A DNA stretch of 64,000 nucleotides from Saprolegnia diclina VS20 (lineage: Eukaryota > Oomycota > Saprolegniomycetes > Saprolegniales > Saprolegniaceae), in assembly GCF_000281045.1 (NCBI RefSeq), contig NW_008246083.1:360632-424631 (forward strand), in the 5' to 3' direction. The translations under genes were made by a program, and so were the position numbers. The notes under the pieces were generated by a model. It saw only the letters and a list, made by a program, of their open reading frames with translations. It searched no databases and was not told the origin of the DNA. The stretch's first letter is position 1. Each line of letters opens with the position of its first letter. Of this stretch, positions 51,412 to 61,599 are shown piece by piece.

Positions 51412-53746
51412 CGTCGTCGCCAGCGGAGCTCACTGGTTTTTCGAAAATGACGCGGATCCAAGCTTGGACAAACATCAAAAGATAGAGGTGGCTTTGCACC
51501 TCAGACTTCAACATCATACAAACATCAAGTGTATTTTGAAAACCTCTCACAAGGAATACAGAAGCGAAACCGTTGGCAGAGCTTCCATGGTTTGGTCGTT
51601 TTTTCACTTGGTGTTTGTATAGGTCGCAGCGAAATTCGATGAAACCAAATCCAAAATCCACAGCAGGATCGCTCACGACAGACGTCGCCGGAGAGAAGGC
51701 GCGTACCGTTGGTCCAAGCGGCTTTGGCTGCTCGAGTACGTCCAATTCTGCGACGAAAAAGATCCTGTGTGGATTGATCGTGATCGGCAGCAACTTCAAC
51801 GCAGGACCGGGACCTCTATAAATTCATAATATAAAGTAATACTATTTCAATACGAGCAATTCCGACTGCAGATGGTGTCAGACTAACACTATTATCGTGC
51901 ACAGAAAGGCAGCCGGTTAATCCGTCCGCAAAAACGGACCAATAGGATCACGTTGGTGCGATCCAGCAGAATGAGCAAATAATACCCTTGGCAGCAGCAA
52001 CCCATGACGATGGACTGCAGAACCTTTGCAGCTTCCTGTGTCCCTATGGTCTTATTCGTCTGGAGCCACCTAGTGCTCTAGGCTTCTAGTAATTGGTATC
52101 CTCATGGGGTGCCGCCACGTTCTTGTCTTTATGCTTCTGAAAGCGTACATATTTGTGTCACCACAAGTGCACACTCCTGCATGCGTCGGTGCTATCTGCA
52201 GCCCTATAAAAGCGTCACGAGCGTCATCCTGCCTTGTCGCGATGATGAGCTCCGTCGTCATGACGAGGTGCCACTACTACCGTATAAGTATACGTACAAA
52301 CACAGTGCAGCACCATTCTCGGTGCATGTCTGTACGCATCAAGCAGGTACATTCAAAGTCTTAGCGCGGCTTACTTATTCCGTTAGTGTCTCTACCATCC
52401 CTGCCGTAGCCAGCTCCTTCTTCCACCTCAAAGCCGATAACGACAAGAAAGACTACGAATTGCATACCAGATCGATCGCGGCGACACCCACTTTGTTCGT
52501 ACCGCGCACCAGAATCGGCGCACGAGGCGTCGCCAGCTCATGGCTTCCCCTGGCTTCTCGGCATACCGCCGCCTTTACCTGCTTCAGAGCCGTGCACGTT
52601 GCCAGCACTGGCACCATTGGCTGCCACAACGCAAATGCGCCACTCGCCGCTCTCGTAGGCACGTGCTCTTGAAGCTTTGGCTTTGTCACACTTGCTTCAA
52701 GAATACCTTCGCCAGCTGGTGCCGCACTGTGGACACGGGCGTCGTCGGCAGCGCGAGGTCTGCGCTCGCACCCGCCGCTCCTATGGCTCGCGGCTGCGCT
52801 ACGACTGGCCACTACGTACTGTGTCCGGTCGCTGCTTCAACTGCGGACGTCAGGCGTCTGTCCGAGCCACTTCACTTCGTTTCGACAGGCGGCAGCTGGG
52901 CGCGTCATATGCTAGGCCAATCACACGAGGGGTAGCAATCGGACCAATGAGACACGAGGGCGCTATCACCAAGATATCTCATCATCGTCTCATTTGGTCG
53001 CCCGAAAAGCAACCTGGGATGGCCGGCCAAAGCGTCAGCGCGAGGCAGGAAAAAACACGCTTATAGCTCACTCTGCCTGTGATTGAACGAGATACTACTT
53101 GACGTAGTCAAGAAGTCCGCACGGGTCAGCACTGCGTGTCGGCAACCTCTGACGTGATGCAAATGTTGATGCAAACACATATCCTAGCGGTGTGTGTCTT
53201 TACAACACTGCGATGAATCAGCTCTACCGGGTGCGGAGATGCGACCCAGGTTGTACCGTGCGTCGACCGTATCCTCGCCCAGGTACCCGCACTGTCTAGC
53301 CAGGTGCGGGCGAGGGTGGTGGCCAGCAAGGCTACGTCGGTCGTTGCTTTGGCTGGTCCAGCACTGCCAAAGCGCACCACTACGTTGATAGAAAGCGTAT
53401 GCATCACGTCGTGGCAGCACATCATTGGTCGTGTCCCGCCGCATCCAACCACTGAACGGCAGCGAACGCGCCGGAAGCAGACCATGTGGGCGCTTAAGAG
53501 ACGTTTCTGACCATTGCAAGCTCATTTGAGACGGTTTGGATAAATTTGGCCGGAAAGGACATTGCACTTGCGGTCATTGGCGCGGAGATGGCTCGCCTGG
53601 ACTTCCGTGGCTATGCCCGCTCTGATCTCACGCAGGTGTACGGTAGGTCCAGTGCCCAGCTGGCGACGAGCGCTGCCTCAACAAACGCTTCGAGCCGCTT
53701 TTCCTCTACTTCATTCCTGGATTCGCCTCGCACTCCACACTACGCC
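51412..53746. other. 2.3-kb intergenic region with possible gene fragments
   Basis: No complete gene is supported. On the + strand, 51450-51835 can be read as two segments joined by a short intron (HKEYRSETVGRASM then VAAKFDETKSKIHSR and KRLWLLEYVQFCDEKDPVW), which look protein-like but have no recognised family. An opposing minus frame covers the same DNA. The stretch 52100-53070 has overlapping frames, one with a Cys-rich LKLWLCHTCFKNTFASWC segment. A TATA-like CTATAAAT lies near 51815. Confidence 0.3.
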
Positions 53747-55468
53747 ATGGCGCATCCTTCCGAGACGCCGTACGTCCAGCCGTCGACGGGCATCGCCGAC
53801 GGCATCGCGCGCAAGGTCATGTTCTTCGGCATCCTCGCCGTCTTCCTCCTCATCAACGTCATCGTCTTGTACGCGCTGCACTTTACGTCGGCCGGCGTCC
53901 CGGCCTCGGCGTCCAACGTCAAAGTCTCGAGCGACGCGTTCAAGGTCGGCTCCATCGACAAGAAGGTCGTGAGCTTCGGCGAAGACGGCGCGATCGTCAT
54001 CGGTGCTGGCACCACGGGCTACCTCGATGCGGTCGCCATGCCCAACGACGCGATCAACTACATCACGCTCGCGCCCATTGGCGCCAACGCGTCGTCGACC
54101 GCAATCCTCACGTACTACCTCAAGAACAAGACGACGACCGTCATCACGACGCTCACGGTCAACGACGACAAGACGACGACGGTCAGCACCAAGTCGTCGA
54201 CGGCCGCCAACGTCCAAGTGCGTGGCATCGCGACGCTCTCGAACACGCAGGCCGTCTTCCTCCAGTCGACGAGCATGGGCAAGACGTCGCTCGTGCCCGG
54301 CTCGATCGCGTCCGGTGCGGTCACGTACAACGCTGACAAGGCCGTCGAGATTGCGTCGGCGTCCGTCTCGAACACGCTCGCCGCGCTCTCGCCGACGACG
54401 TTCGCCGCGACCACGTACCAGCCGTACTCGGAGAACAGCACGTACTTCCAGGAGATCCAGGCCGGGTCTATCTCGGCGGACGGCGTCATCACGATGGTCA
54501 AGCCGCTCGCGATCGGCACGGGCAACTCGGCGCTGCAGTCGGTGACCAACTCGGGTCCGGAGCCGGTCCCGTCGATGCCCAACTCGTTCATTGTGACGTG
54601 GTTTGCCACGAGCAACGACCCGAACGCGACAAGCGCCAAGTCAGGTCTCTGCGTGCTCCTCGCCAACATCAACGGCACCGAGGTCGGCAAAGTCAAGGAG
54701 GCGTGCAACACGCAGTACCAGCCGCAGTACTTTGTCGACTCGACGACGGTCTCGGACTCGGTGGTCGCGCTCAGCTTTTACGACGCCAACAACAACAACG
54801 CGCTCACGCTCGTCATGGTCGAGATCAACGCGTTCACCAAGAAGATCTTCTTCCGCGGCGCGTACGTCCTCGCCGGTGTCGGCGGTCCCTTTGACTTTGG
54901 CTCGTACTTTGGCTTTTACCCGACCCCGTTCGTCCAAGCGCTCTCGGCCACGAAGCTCTCGATTCTGTTCTTGAACCCGACCAACCACGGCCGCCCCACG
55001 ACGCAGATCTTCCAGATCACCGATGCGCTCACGCTCACGCCCCTCTCGCCGCTCCTCCGCCTCTCGAACGGCGACTTTACGCTCGCGGGCGCCTTGCCCA
55101 AGGCCACGTCCGGCGTTGTCGCGCTCGCGGCGCTCCCGCTCTCGGGCAACAGCTACCTCGCGGCCTACTCGGGCGACCTCGCGTCCATCAACCACAAGCG
55201 CATCTCGATCGTCGAGTACAAGGGCAAGCCCATCGGCGTCGGGTCCGGCTCGGACAACCTCGTCATGAGCGGCGTCGTCGATGTCGGCAGCAACTACGTG
55301 GCCGGCAAGGCGTATTACGCGACGACGAAGGGTGACATCCTCGCGGCCACGAGCACGGACGCCGACGCCGACTACTTCTTCGTCGGCAACACCACGATCG
55401 TCTCCAAGGACGCGCGCGTCGGTGTCGCCGTCTCGTCGAGCAAGTTGTACCTCTCGAGCTCAATCTAA
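53747..55468 (+). CDS. Type II membrane protein with large beta-rich extracellular domain
   Basis: I do not recognise the family. The ATG at 53747 (MAHPSETPYVQPSTG) gives 573 residues; the frame is open further upstream, but that sequence looks non-coding. A short cytoplasmic N-terminus precedes one membrane segment at about residues 24-45 (KVMFFGILAVFLLINVIVLY). The remaining ~525 residues are Ser/Thr/Ala-rich with repeating beta-like segments, several N-x-T/S sites and about one cysteine pair (KSGLCVLLANINGTEV, KEACNTQYQPQYF). Recurrent pieces such as TTTVITTLTVNDDKTTTVS and SILFLNPTNHGRPTTQIFQI suggest a beta-propeller. Codon use is strongly GC-ending, suggesting high expression. Confidence 0.7.
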   Translation: MAHPSETPYVQPSTGIADGIARKVMFFGILAVFLLINVIVLYALHFTSAGVPASASNVKVSSDAFKVGSIDKKVVSFGEDGAIVIGAGTTGYLDAVAMPNDAINYITLAPIGANASSTAILTYYLKNKTTTVITTLTVNDDKTTTVSTKSSTAANVQVRGIATLSNTQAVFLQSTSMGKTSLVPGSIASGAVTYNADKAVEIASASVSNTLAALSPTTFAATTYQPYSENSTYFQEIQAGSISADGVITMVKPLAIGTGNSALQSVTNSGPEPVPSMPNSFIVTWFATSNDPNATSAKSGLCVLLANINGTEVGKVKEACNTQYQPQYFVDSTTVSDSVVALSFYDANNNNALTLVMVEINAFTKKIFFRGAYVLAGVGGPFDFGSYFGFYPTPFVQALSATKLSILFLNPTNHGRPTTQIFQITDALTLTPLSPLLRLSNGDFTLAGALPKATSGVVALAALPLSGNSYLAAYSGDLASINHKRISIVEYKGKPIGVGSGSDNLVMSGVVDVGSNYVAGKAYYATTKGDILAATSTDADADYFFVGNTTIVSKDARVGVAVSSSKLYLSSSI

Positions 55469-55993
55469 TCGGACTATGTAATATCATTTCTGGATGGAGA
55501 TGCGACGTGTTATATGCTGTCAGCAACGCAGAGATCACCAATCGTCCTGTGGTCGGCGCCGGCTTGACGACTGCAAGCACCAAGCAAGTCCACGACTGCA
55601 CGTTCCCAGCAACAACCCGCGTCCTACTAGCGAGCGGTCGATATATCATGGCCAGCCAACCTTGGATGAAGGAGCAGGTTCGATGTGCGAACCAACTCTA
55701 CTCGATCACTCTCAACACTCCGACAGCTTCGACAACCACCTCAGCGTAGCAAGTACTGGTACTGCGCTGTGCCAGGACTGGAGCCCAACTTGGCCTTCCC
55801 TCTGTTTCTAGTATTGCGGGTTTGGTACACTCTGGAGGCGCGAGCACCAAACCCAATATTCTACCTACAATGCACTGTGTTTGTGTACACATTGTCTTTT
55901 GTTGCACGGACAATAGCGTCTGCACCCTCGATCTTGGACGCGGTATCCGGTCGTATCCGGATGCTGGCCGGACGCCATGGTTCATTTGCGCCC
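55469..55993. other. Intergenic, nothing recognised
   Basis: The spacer between the type II membrane protein gene and RCE1 has short frames but no recognisable gene. It should contain the RCE1 promoter. Confidence 0.4.
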
Positions 55994-57221
55994 ATGAAGT
56001 TTGCCGTGACTCCGGCACAGGCCGTGCTCTCGTGCTTGGGCATGGCATCTGCCTACGTTGGCATCCTCTACTGCGCCCCGCGGAGCATCCGCGCCCTTCC
56101 GCGCGACCATCCTTCGCAGGTACGTACGAGGTGCCTGCAGGCGGACGACGTCGACCTTAGATTGTCACGCGCTTCTTCCTCATCAGCGTCGTGAGCGTCC
56201 TCTGCCCGCTGTACATGCTCTGCTACTACGAGCCGGTGCGTCTGCTCTCTCTTCCATCTTGGCCACTGACTATTGCTTGCAGAGCGCAAATGGTATCTCG
56301 CTAGCCGCGTGGCTCGGCTTCCACTGGGACGTCCGCGCGACGATCGTGGGCGCGGGCCTCTCGCTCAGCGTGACCATGCTCCTCTTTGCGGGCGCGCTCT
56401 TCGCATACCTTCTCGAGCTGCAGGAGACAGCGCGCTCGTCGTCGTCGTGGTCCAAGGCGCTCGAAGGCACGTCCCTTGTACACCAAGCTCGCTACGAGCG
56501 CATCCAGGCCATCCGCACCTACCTCTACGTACGAACATGTCTACGTATCCCCACCCTTCATCTTAAGGATACATATACATATAGGCGCCGTTCACGGAAG
56601 AATTCGTCTTTCGCAGCTGCATGGCCCCGCTCTTGCTCTGCGCTGGCTTCTCGGCCGGTTCCATCATCGTGGGCAGTCCCCTCGCCTTTGGCGTCGGTAC
56701 GATCTGCCTCTCGCCGCACCTCGATAACAAGCGCTTTGTATTCGGTAGCGCACATGCACCACTTTGTCGAGCACGTGCGCAGCGGCATGCCGTGGACTCG
56801 CGCGCTGCTCATCGTCGGTACATTTGCATCATTGTCGATCCTCGGCCGACGCTCCCTACTAGTCTTCCAGCTCTGCTACACGACAGTGTTTGGCATCTAC
56901 GCCACGTTTCTCTACTTGCGCACCGGTAGTCTCTGTCTGTGTGCACGTTGTCATCCGCTGTTAGGTCAATTTTGCGCACTCTTTGCCGTGCATGCATTTT
57001 GCAACGTGATGGGCTTTCCCGATCTCGGGTTTCTCTCGATCGAGAGCCCGCTGTACGGCGCTCGCTACGGTAGCTCTTCCGACCTTAGCACGCTTGCTGA
57101 TGCGATTCTCGTAGCCATCTTGGGTGTCTACCTTCTCGGCATTCTGGGGTTCTCCGTCCTCTTGTACCCGCTCACGGACCCGTCGCTGCATCCGCACAGC
57201 CTGTGGCTCTTCGCTCGTTAA
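55994..57221 (+). CDS. RCE1: CAAX prenyl protease 2 (RCE1)
   Basis: RCE1 is the ER membrane protease that removes the -aaX residues from prenylated Ras-like proteins. The start is ATG 55994 (MKFAVTPAQAVLSCLGMASA), giving an N-terminal membrane segment then RALPRDHPSQ. The first intron (56120-56160, 41 bp) joins to IVTRFFLISVVSVLCPL. Further short introns split the catalytic core, which has the CPBP motifs APFTEEFVFRSCMAPLLL (catalytic Glu pair), AHMHHFVEHVR (His) and ALFAVHAFCNVMGFPDLG (His and Asn). The order and spacing match RCE1. The C-terminus ends with a hydrophobic segment and HPHSLWLFAR. Confidence 0.88.
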
Positions 57222-57291
57222 TACACTACAGAAGCATGGCACTCGATGGATGTACGATGATCTAGATTCGCAGTATATTCTAACGCGCTAG

Positions 57292-58059
57292 CTATCGCTG
57301 GTACGGGCACTGGGGGGCGTTGGCGTCGGGCAAAATCGAGTCCATCCCGGGGGGGTTGGCAGGGCACATGAGCGACGCATCGGGGCCGACGGCCACGGTC
57401 CGATGCCGCCAGTACGAAAGACTCGTAAAGATCGACTGCTGCACGCGGCCTTGACGTGAGAGCGCCTTGTCTTCGTCGGTCGGGTGCACAACGCCATGGT
57501 ACAAGATCGGCGTCATGACCATGACCATGTAGGCATAGGCGGCGCGCCACGCTTCGCGGAGCTCGTCCGTGAACGTGTCGCCCGTGCAGTCGTGCATCGC
57601 GAGGAGGAGGCACTTTCCGAGCAGATTAAAGTACTCGATCTTGACACCGTACTTGTTGTGGCGGTACGCGAGGTCGCACACTTTCTCAATGACGTTGGGC
57701 GCGTTCACGGCCGACGTGATGCTTTGGATGATGTTGATGAGCGCTTTGCCTTGGACGATGATGGACGACCGGAAGAGGGGCTTGACGGCCGGCGCCTTCT
57801 CAAAGATCATGCCGTAAAAGTAGTCGTAAAAGTACACGACGGGCGACGCCGGCTTGATTTTGAGCAGCGCGGGCGTCGACCCGGATGAAATGGCCGCCCA
57901 GTTGGCGAGCACGAGCGCCTGCACGTCTTTCGAGATGCGCGGGTGCACCATGGCGAAGTCCGGGCAGCGCTCTTCAAAGTACCGCTTGTAGCGCACGCCG
58001 AGGATGATCATGCCGTCCTTCGTCTGCTTGATCGCTTGCACCGAGTACGTCACGCCCAT
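57292..58059 (-). CDS. Flavohaemoglobin-like single-domain globin
   Basis: From ATG 58059 (MGVTYSVQAIKQTKDG) the frame encodes 255 residues; it is also open to 58212, where a membrane-anchor-like LGWLLLSWAILAL would be added, but that DNA may be 5' UTR. The globin domain spans about residues 45-190: B helix VVYFYDYFYGMIFEKAPAV, E helix SSIIVQGKALINIIQSITSA with Gln103 at the E7 position, and F helix LAYRHNKYGVKIEYFNLLGK with proximal His134. Tyr (B10)/Gln (E7) is the flavohaemoglobin pattern linked to NO or O2 chemistry. No FAD/NAD reductase domain follows, only a ~65-residue tail ending APQCPYQR. Physiological role is inferred. Confidence 0.75.
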   Translation of the reverse strand: MGVTYSVQAIKQTKDGMIILGVRYKRYFEERCPDFAMVHPRISKDVQALVLANWAAISSGSTPALLKIKPASPVVYFYDYFYGMIFEKAPAVKPLFRSSIIVQGKALINIIQSITSAVNAPNVIEKVCDLAYRHNKYGVKIEYFNLLGKCLLLAMHDCTGDTFTDELREAWRAAYAYMVMVMTPILYHGVVHPTDEDKALSRQGRVQQSIFTSLSYWRHRTVAVGPDASLMCPANPPGMDSILPDANAPQCPYQR

Positions 58060-58312
58060 TCTCAGGCTACGGCTTATCTCTGGCAGTGCCAAGATGGCCC
58101 AAGATAGCAGCAGCCAACCCAAAGCCTGAGAAAGGCTGAAACGACAAGACTCGTTTTTGTGCTCATATACCAAGTACACAATTCTGTCGTCCGTTGGAGG
58201 CTTTCGCTCCAACTACATTGGTGAGCCGACAAGCGAAGCGTCTGTAGTAAAGCGATGCAAAGTGTACATGTTGTCGTATTTAAGACGCTGAAATACAGGG
58301 TGCTTCCTATAA

Positions 58313-58657
58313 TCACTCGCCTTTGGGTGGCTGTTTGGTGCGGTGGATGGAGCGGATCGTGTTGAGGACGCCCCGTCGGTCGCACGCCTATGTCTTCTTG
58401 TGAGGGTGCGACCATGAACAGGAAGTCTTTACTTGGTGTTCGGGCGTCCACTCGGACGCAAGCGACACCATGGTCGAGTCGCAGAGCAGCTCGCTCTCGG
58501 CGCCGTCGTCGGTCTGGTTGGAGCTCGGATCCAGCGCAAGGTCGAGCAGCTGGAGCATCTTGGACTCGGAAATGCTCTGCTTGAGCTTGGACGTCGTCTT
58601 GGAGCGCGGCGTGCGACGCGGACTCTTCTCGACGCGCACGTCCTCCTCCGGGTTCAT
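58313..58657 (-). CDS. Small unknown protein, two exons
   Basis: From ATG 58657 (MNPEEDVRVEKSPRRTPRSK) with a 45-bp intron (58432-58388) this encodes 99 residues. The N-terminus is basic and Ser/Thr-rich; the middle has ESKMLQLLDLALDPSS, a short helical motif, and an acidic stretch. Exon 2 encodes ACDRRGVLNTIRSIHRTKQP and ends PPKGE. No family is recognised; a small nuclear or cytoskeletal regulator is possible but unsupported. Confidence 0.5.
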
Positions 58658-58845
58658 CGTCGTGGCTCGGGCGGGATTATAACGGCGCCCTATTTCGAGC
58701 CTCGGTATCCGGATGCGTGTCAAAGAACCGGATCCGCTCCCGCCAAAACACTCCAAACCCAGTGCGCCAGTGCTCCAAACCCATTCACACGCACCGGTCC
58801 GTGCACCGCGAGCAGTCTACGTACTGTATTTCGGTTTATAAAAAC

Positions 58846-59214
58846 TCATTTCTTGGTGGGGTTTTTGAGCAAGAGGGCCTTCTTGGTCGTGCACTCCTTG
58901 AACGGTTTGCCCGTGCCATACGCGGCGCTGGTCGTCGTCATCTTGGCCTTCTGCATCCTATACGCCCCATGAGCCATGACTAGCGAGAACAACCAAGTCA
59001 ACTTTTCATCCTGGAGCTTTTCCTGGAGCTTCTTGATGCGATTTTCGTACGTAAAGTCTTCGGCCTTGGAGTTGTCAATGTAGCAGAGCCCAAAGTCGTC
59101 CCACCAGCGCTTTGCGGCCATGTGCTCGCTCTCGATCTGCGCCGTCAAGTTGGCTTGCTTGGACACATAGTCGATCTCTTGCGGGTGTCCTGCGTCGACG
59201 GGCTTGGCGGGCAT
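58846..59214 (-). CDS. Small unknown protein (122 residues)
   Basis: This intronless frame starts at ATG 59214 (MPAKPVDAGHPQEIDYVSKQ). It has an aromatic, charged centre (SEHMAAKRWWDDFGLCYIDN) and a helical region FTYENRIKKLQEKLQDEKL, then a Lys/Thr-rich C-terminus ending LLKNPTKK. There is no signal peptide. The motif style recalls small flagellar or axonemal proteins, but this is only an impression. Confidence 0.5.
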   Translation of the reverse strand: MPAKPVDAGHPQEIDYVSKQANLTAQIESEHMAAKRWWDDFGLCYIDNSKAEDFTYENRIKKLQEKLQDEKLTWLFSLVMAHGAYRMQKAKMTTTSAAYGTGKPFKECTTKKALLLKNPTKK

Positions 59215-59327
59215 ACCTCCTCTTGGATTCTAGCTCGATGCAATCCCAACTCCATCACCCAATATGGCGCGTCAACGGCACGAGCGCTGAAACAGTCAAC
59301 TGACGGTACACAATAAGACGACGCTTC

Positions 59328-60961
59328 TTATTCCATGAGCGAGAGCGTTGGCGAGACGGCAAAGTCGGCGTCCGTGCGCTTGCGGATCTCGTCGACCGTC
59401 GTGTCGGGCGCGTGCTCGATGAGGACGAGGCCGTTGGGCGTGCAGTCAAAGACCGCGAGCTCCGTAATGATGCGGTTCACGACCGACTTGCCCGTGAGCG
59501 GGAGCGAGCAGCTCTTGAGGATCTTGGCGCTGCCGTTCTTGGCGTTGTGCTCCATCGTCACGACGACGCGGTTGCCGCTGCCGACGAGGTCCATCGCGCC
59601 GCCCATGCCCTTGACCATCTTGCCCGGAATGATCCAGTTGGCGAGGTCGCCGTTCTGCGCGACCTGGAGCGCGCCGAGGATCGTGAGGTGGATGTGGCCG
59701 CCACGGATCATGCCAAACGACTCGGACGACGAGAACGTCGACGAGCCCGGAAGGTACGTGACCGTCTCCTTGCCCGCGTTGATAAGGTCTGGGTCCTGCG
59801 ACCCGAGCTTCGGGTACGGGCCCATGCCAAGGAGGCCGTTCTCACTCTGGAGCACGACCGAGACGCCCGCCGGGACGTAGTTGGGCGCGAGCGTCGGGAG
59901 GCCAATGCCGAGGTTGACGTACATGCCGTCCGCAAGCTCCTTGGCTGCGCGCTTGATGATGCGCTCGCGGTCCGGCGTGATCTTCATGCTCGTAGCGTTG
60001 TCCGAGACAGTGAGGCGCTCGATGCGCTTCTCGTTGCGCTCAGCCTTGTAGATGCGCTGGACGTACACGCCCGGGACGTGGATCTCGTCCGGGTGCAACT
60101 CGCCAATCTCGACGAGCTCTTCGACCTCGACGATCGTCGTCTTGCCGGCCTTGGCCGCGTCGACGTTAAAGTTGCGGGTTGTGCCACGGAAGACGAGGTT
60201 GCCGTCCTTGTCACCCTTCCAGGCCTTGACGAGCGCAAAGTCGCCCGTGATACCTTCCTCCATGACGTAGTTGCGACCGCTGAAGACGCGCGTTTCGCGG
60301 GCCTTGCTCGGAATGTCCACGGACCCGTCGGCCTTGAGCTTGATGCCAAAGCCACCTTCCTAAGAAGCGACTGTAAGACACGCTTGTACGCATGACGAGG
60401 CGTACCTGGATGATGGTACCGTACGCTGTCGGCGTAAAGAAGGCGGGAATGCCAGCGCCACCGGAACGGATGCGCTCGGCGAGCGTGCCCTGCGGCGTAA
60501 GCTCGACTTCGAGCTCACCCGTCAAGTAGAGCTTCTCAAACAAGGCGTTCTCGCCGACGTACGACGAGATCATGCGCTTGATCTAATACATTGAGCAGCT
60601 GAGCATCCATGGAAACTAGTTAAGCCAAGTGCGTACCTGGCGCGACTGGAGGAGAAGGCCAAGACCATAGTCGTCGACGCCGGCGTTGTTGGAGACGCAC
60701 GTGAGGTCCTTGGCGCCCTGACGCACGAGCGCATCGATCGAGCTCTCGGGGATACCGCAGAGGCCAAAGCCACCAACGATCCTACCAAACATGCCCATGA
60801 GCCATCGTCGCCGTTCACGTAGCCTCGCCGTACAAGGTCGAGCCGTTCTTGATGTCCTTGACGGCCTCGTCGGACGAGGCGAAGACCTTGCTCGAGGCGA
60901 AGCGCTGGTGGAAGAGGGCGGCGCGCGAGACGCGTGTGAGGCGGGAGGCTTGGCGAAGCAT
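59328..60961 (-). CDS. OXCT1: Mitochondrial succinyl-CoA:3-ketoacid CoA-transferase
   Basis: SCOT transfers CoA from succinyl-CoA to acetoacetate in ketone-body use. The start is ATG 60961, giving an Arg/Ser-rich mitochondrial presequence ([20 protein letters not shown]). Three short introns (near 60.8, 60.6 and 60.4 kb) join subunit-A-type segments [39 protein letters not shown] and [20 protein letters not shown] to the long last exon. The B-type half has [20 protein letters not shown] and the active-site [13 protein letters not shown] with the catalytic glutamate, then [14 protein letters not shown]. The A and B halves are fused in one chain, as in mitochondrial enzymes. Full length is about 500 residues. 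Confidence 0.92.
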
Positions 60962-61599
60962 GCTGCAAATCAAAACTGAGGCCACAAGCTCCCAAATCTT
61001 CTTTCGATCTTCGGTTTCGAAGTTTCCTGTCGTTTTTTATATACACGCTTCAGTATACAAAACGCTTGCTACATTAAAAAAGAGAGAAAAATTACCCGAA
61101 GGACCAACTTCAAGTTGGCTTGGCAATCGAGCGAACGACGATGGCGATCCAAGGGCTCCTCCCAGTAATCCGAGGCAAGTCGACTACCATCTGCGGCCTC
61201 GACTAACTATGGGGCACGCTCAGATAGTATAAACATGCGGCGGCTGCTGGTCCAACCTCAATATCGTTGCAGAAAGCTCTAGGAGACGCGCTCGACGACC
61301 TCGGCGTCTTCCTCTTGATGCAAGCGCCACTAAGCTCTAAGAACCTATGGGTCTTATCCAGGACGCGACGAGGGCGCTGCGGATAGCGAGGGGTGTGTAT
61401 GGTTGTCACGCCCAGCGATGACACGGTGTCGTCAAACGGCAACTTCGCCGATTTGTAATCGGCCACCGATGACAAATCGTCACGCAATTGGTCAACAGCC
61501 TGTCAACCGAACGGTTTCGCGTAACCGGCTCGACAACGCGTTGATTGGCCGCGTGGCGATCTTGAAGCGTCGTCACGAGACAGGACGACGATGGTGGTA
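60962..61599. other. Intergenic, nothing recognised
   Basis: The spacer upstream of the CoA-transferase has one ATTGG near 61540 and short frames of poor quality. No RNA gene or repeat is evident. Confidence 0.4.

Noticed and set aside
50116..51450. 444-codon open frame antisense to the phytol-kinase-like gene
   Set aside because: It is Arg/Glu/His-rich without motifs and mirrors the sense gene, which has clear membrane segments and conserved boxes.
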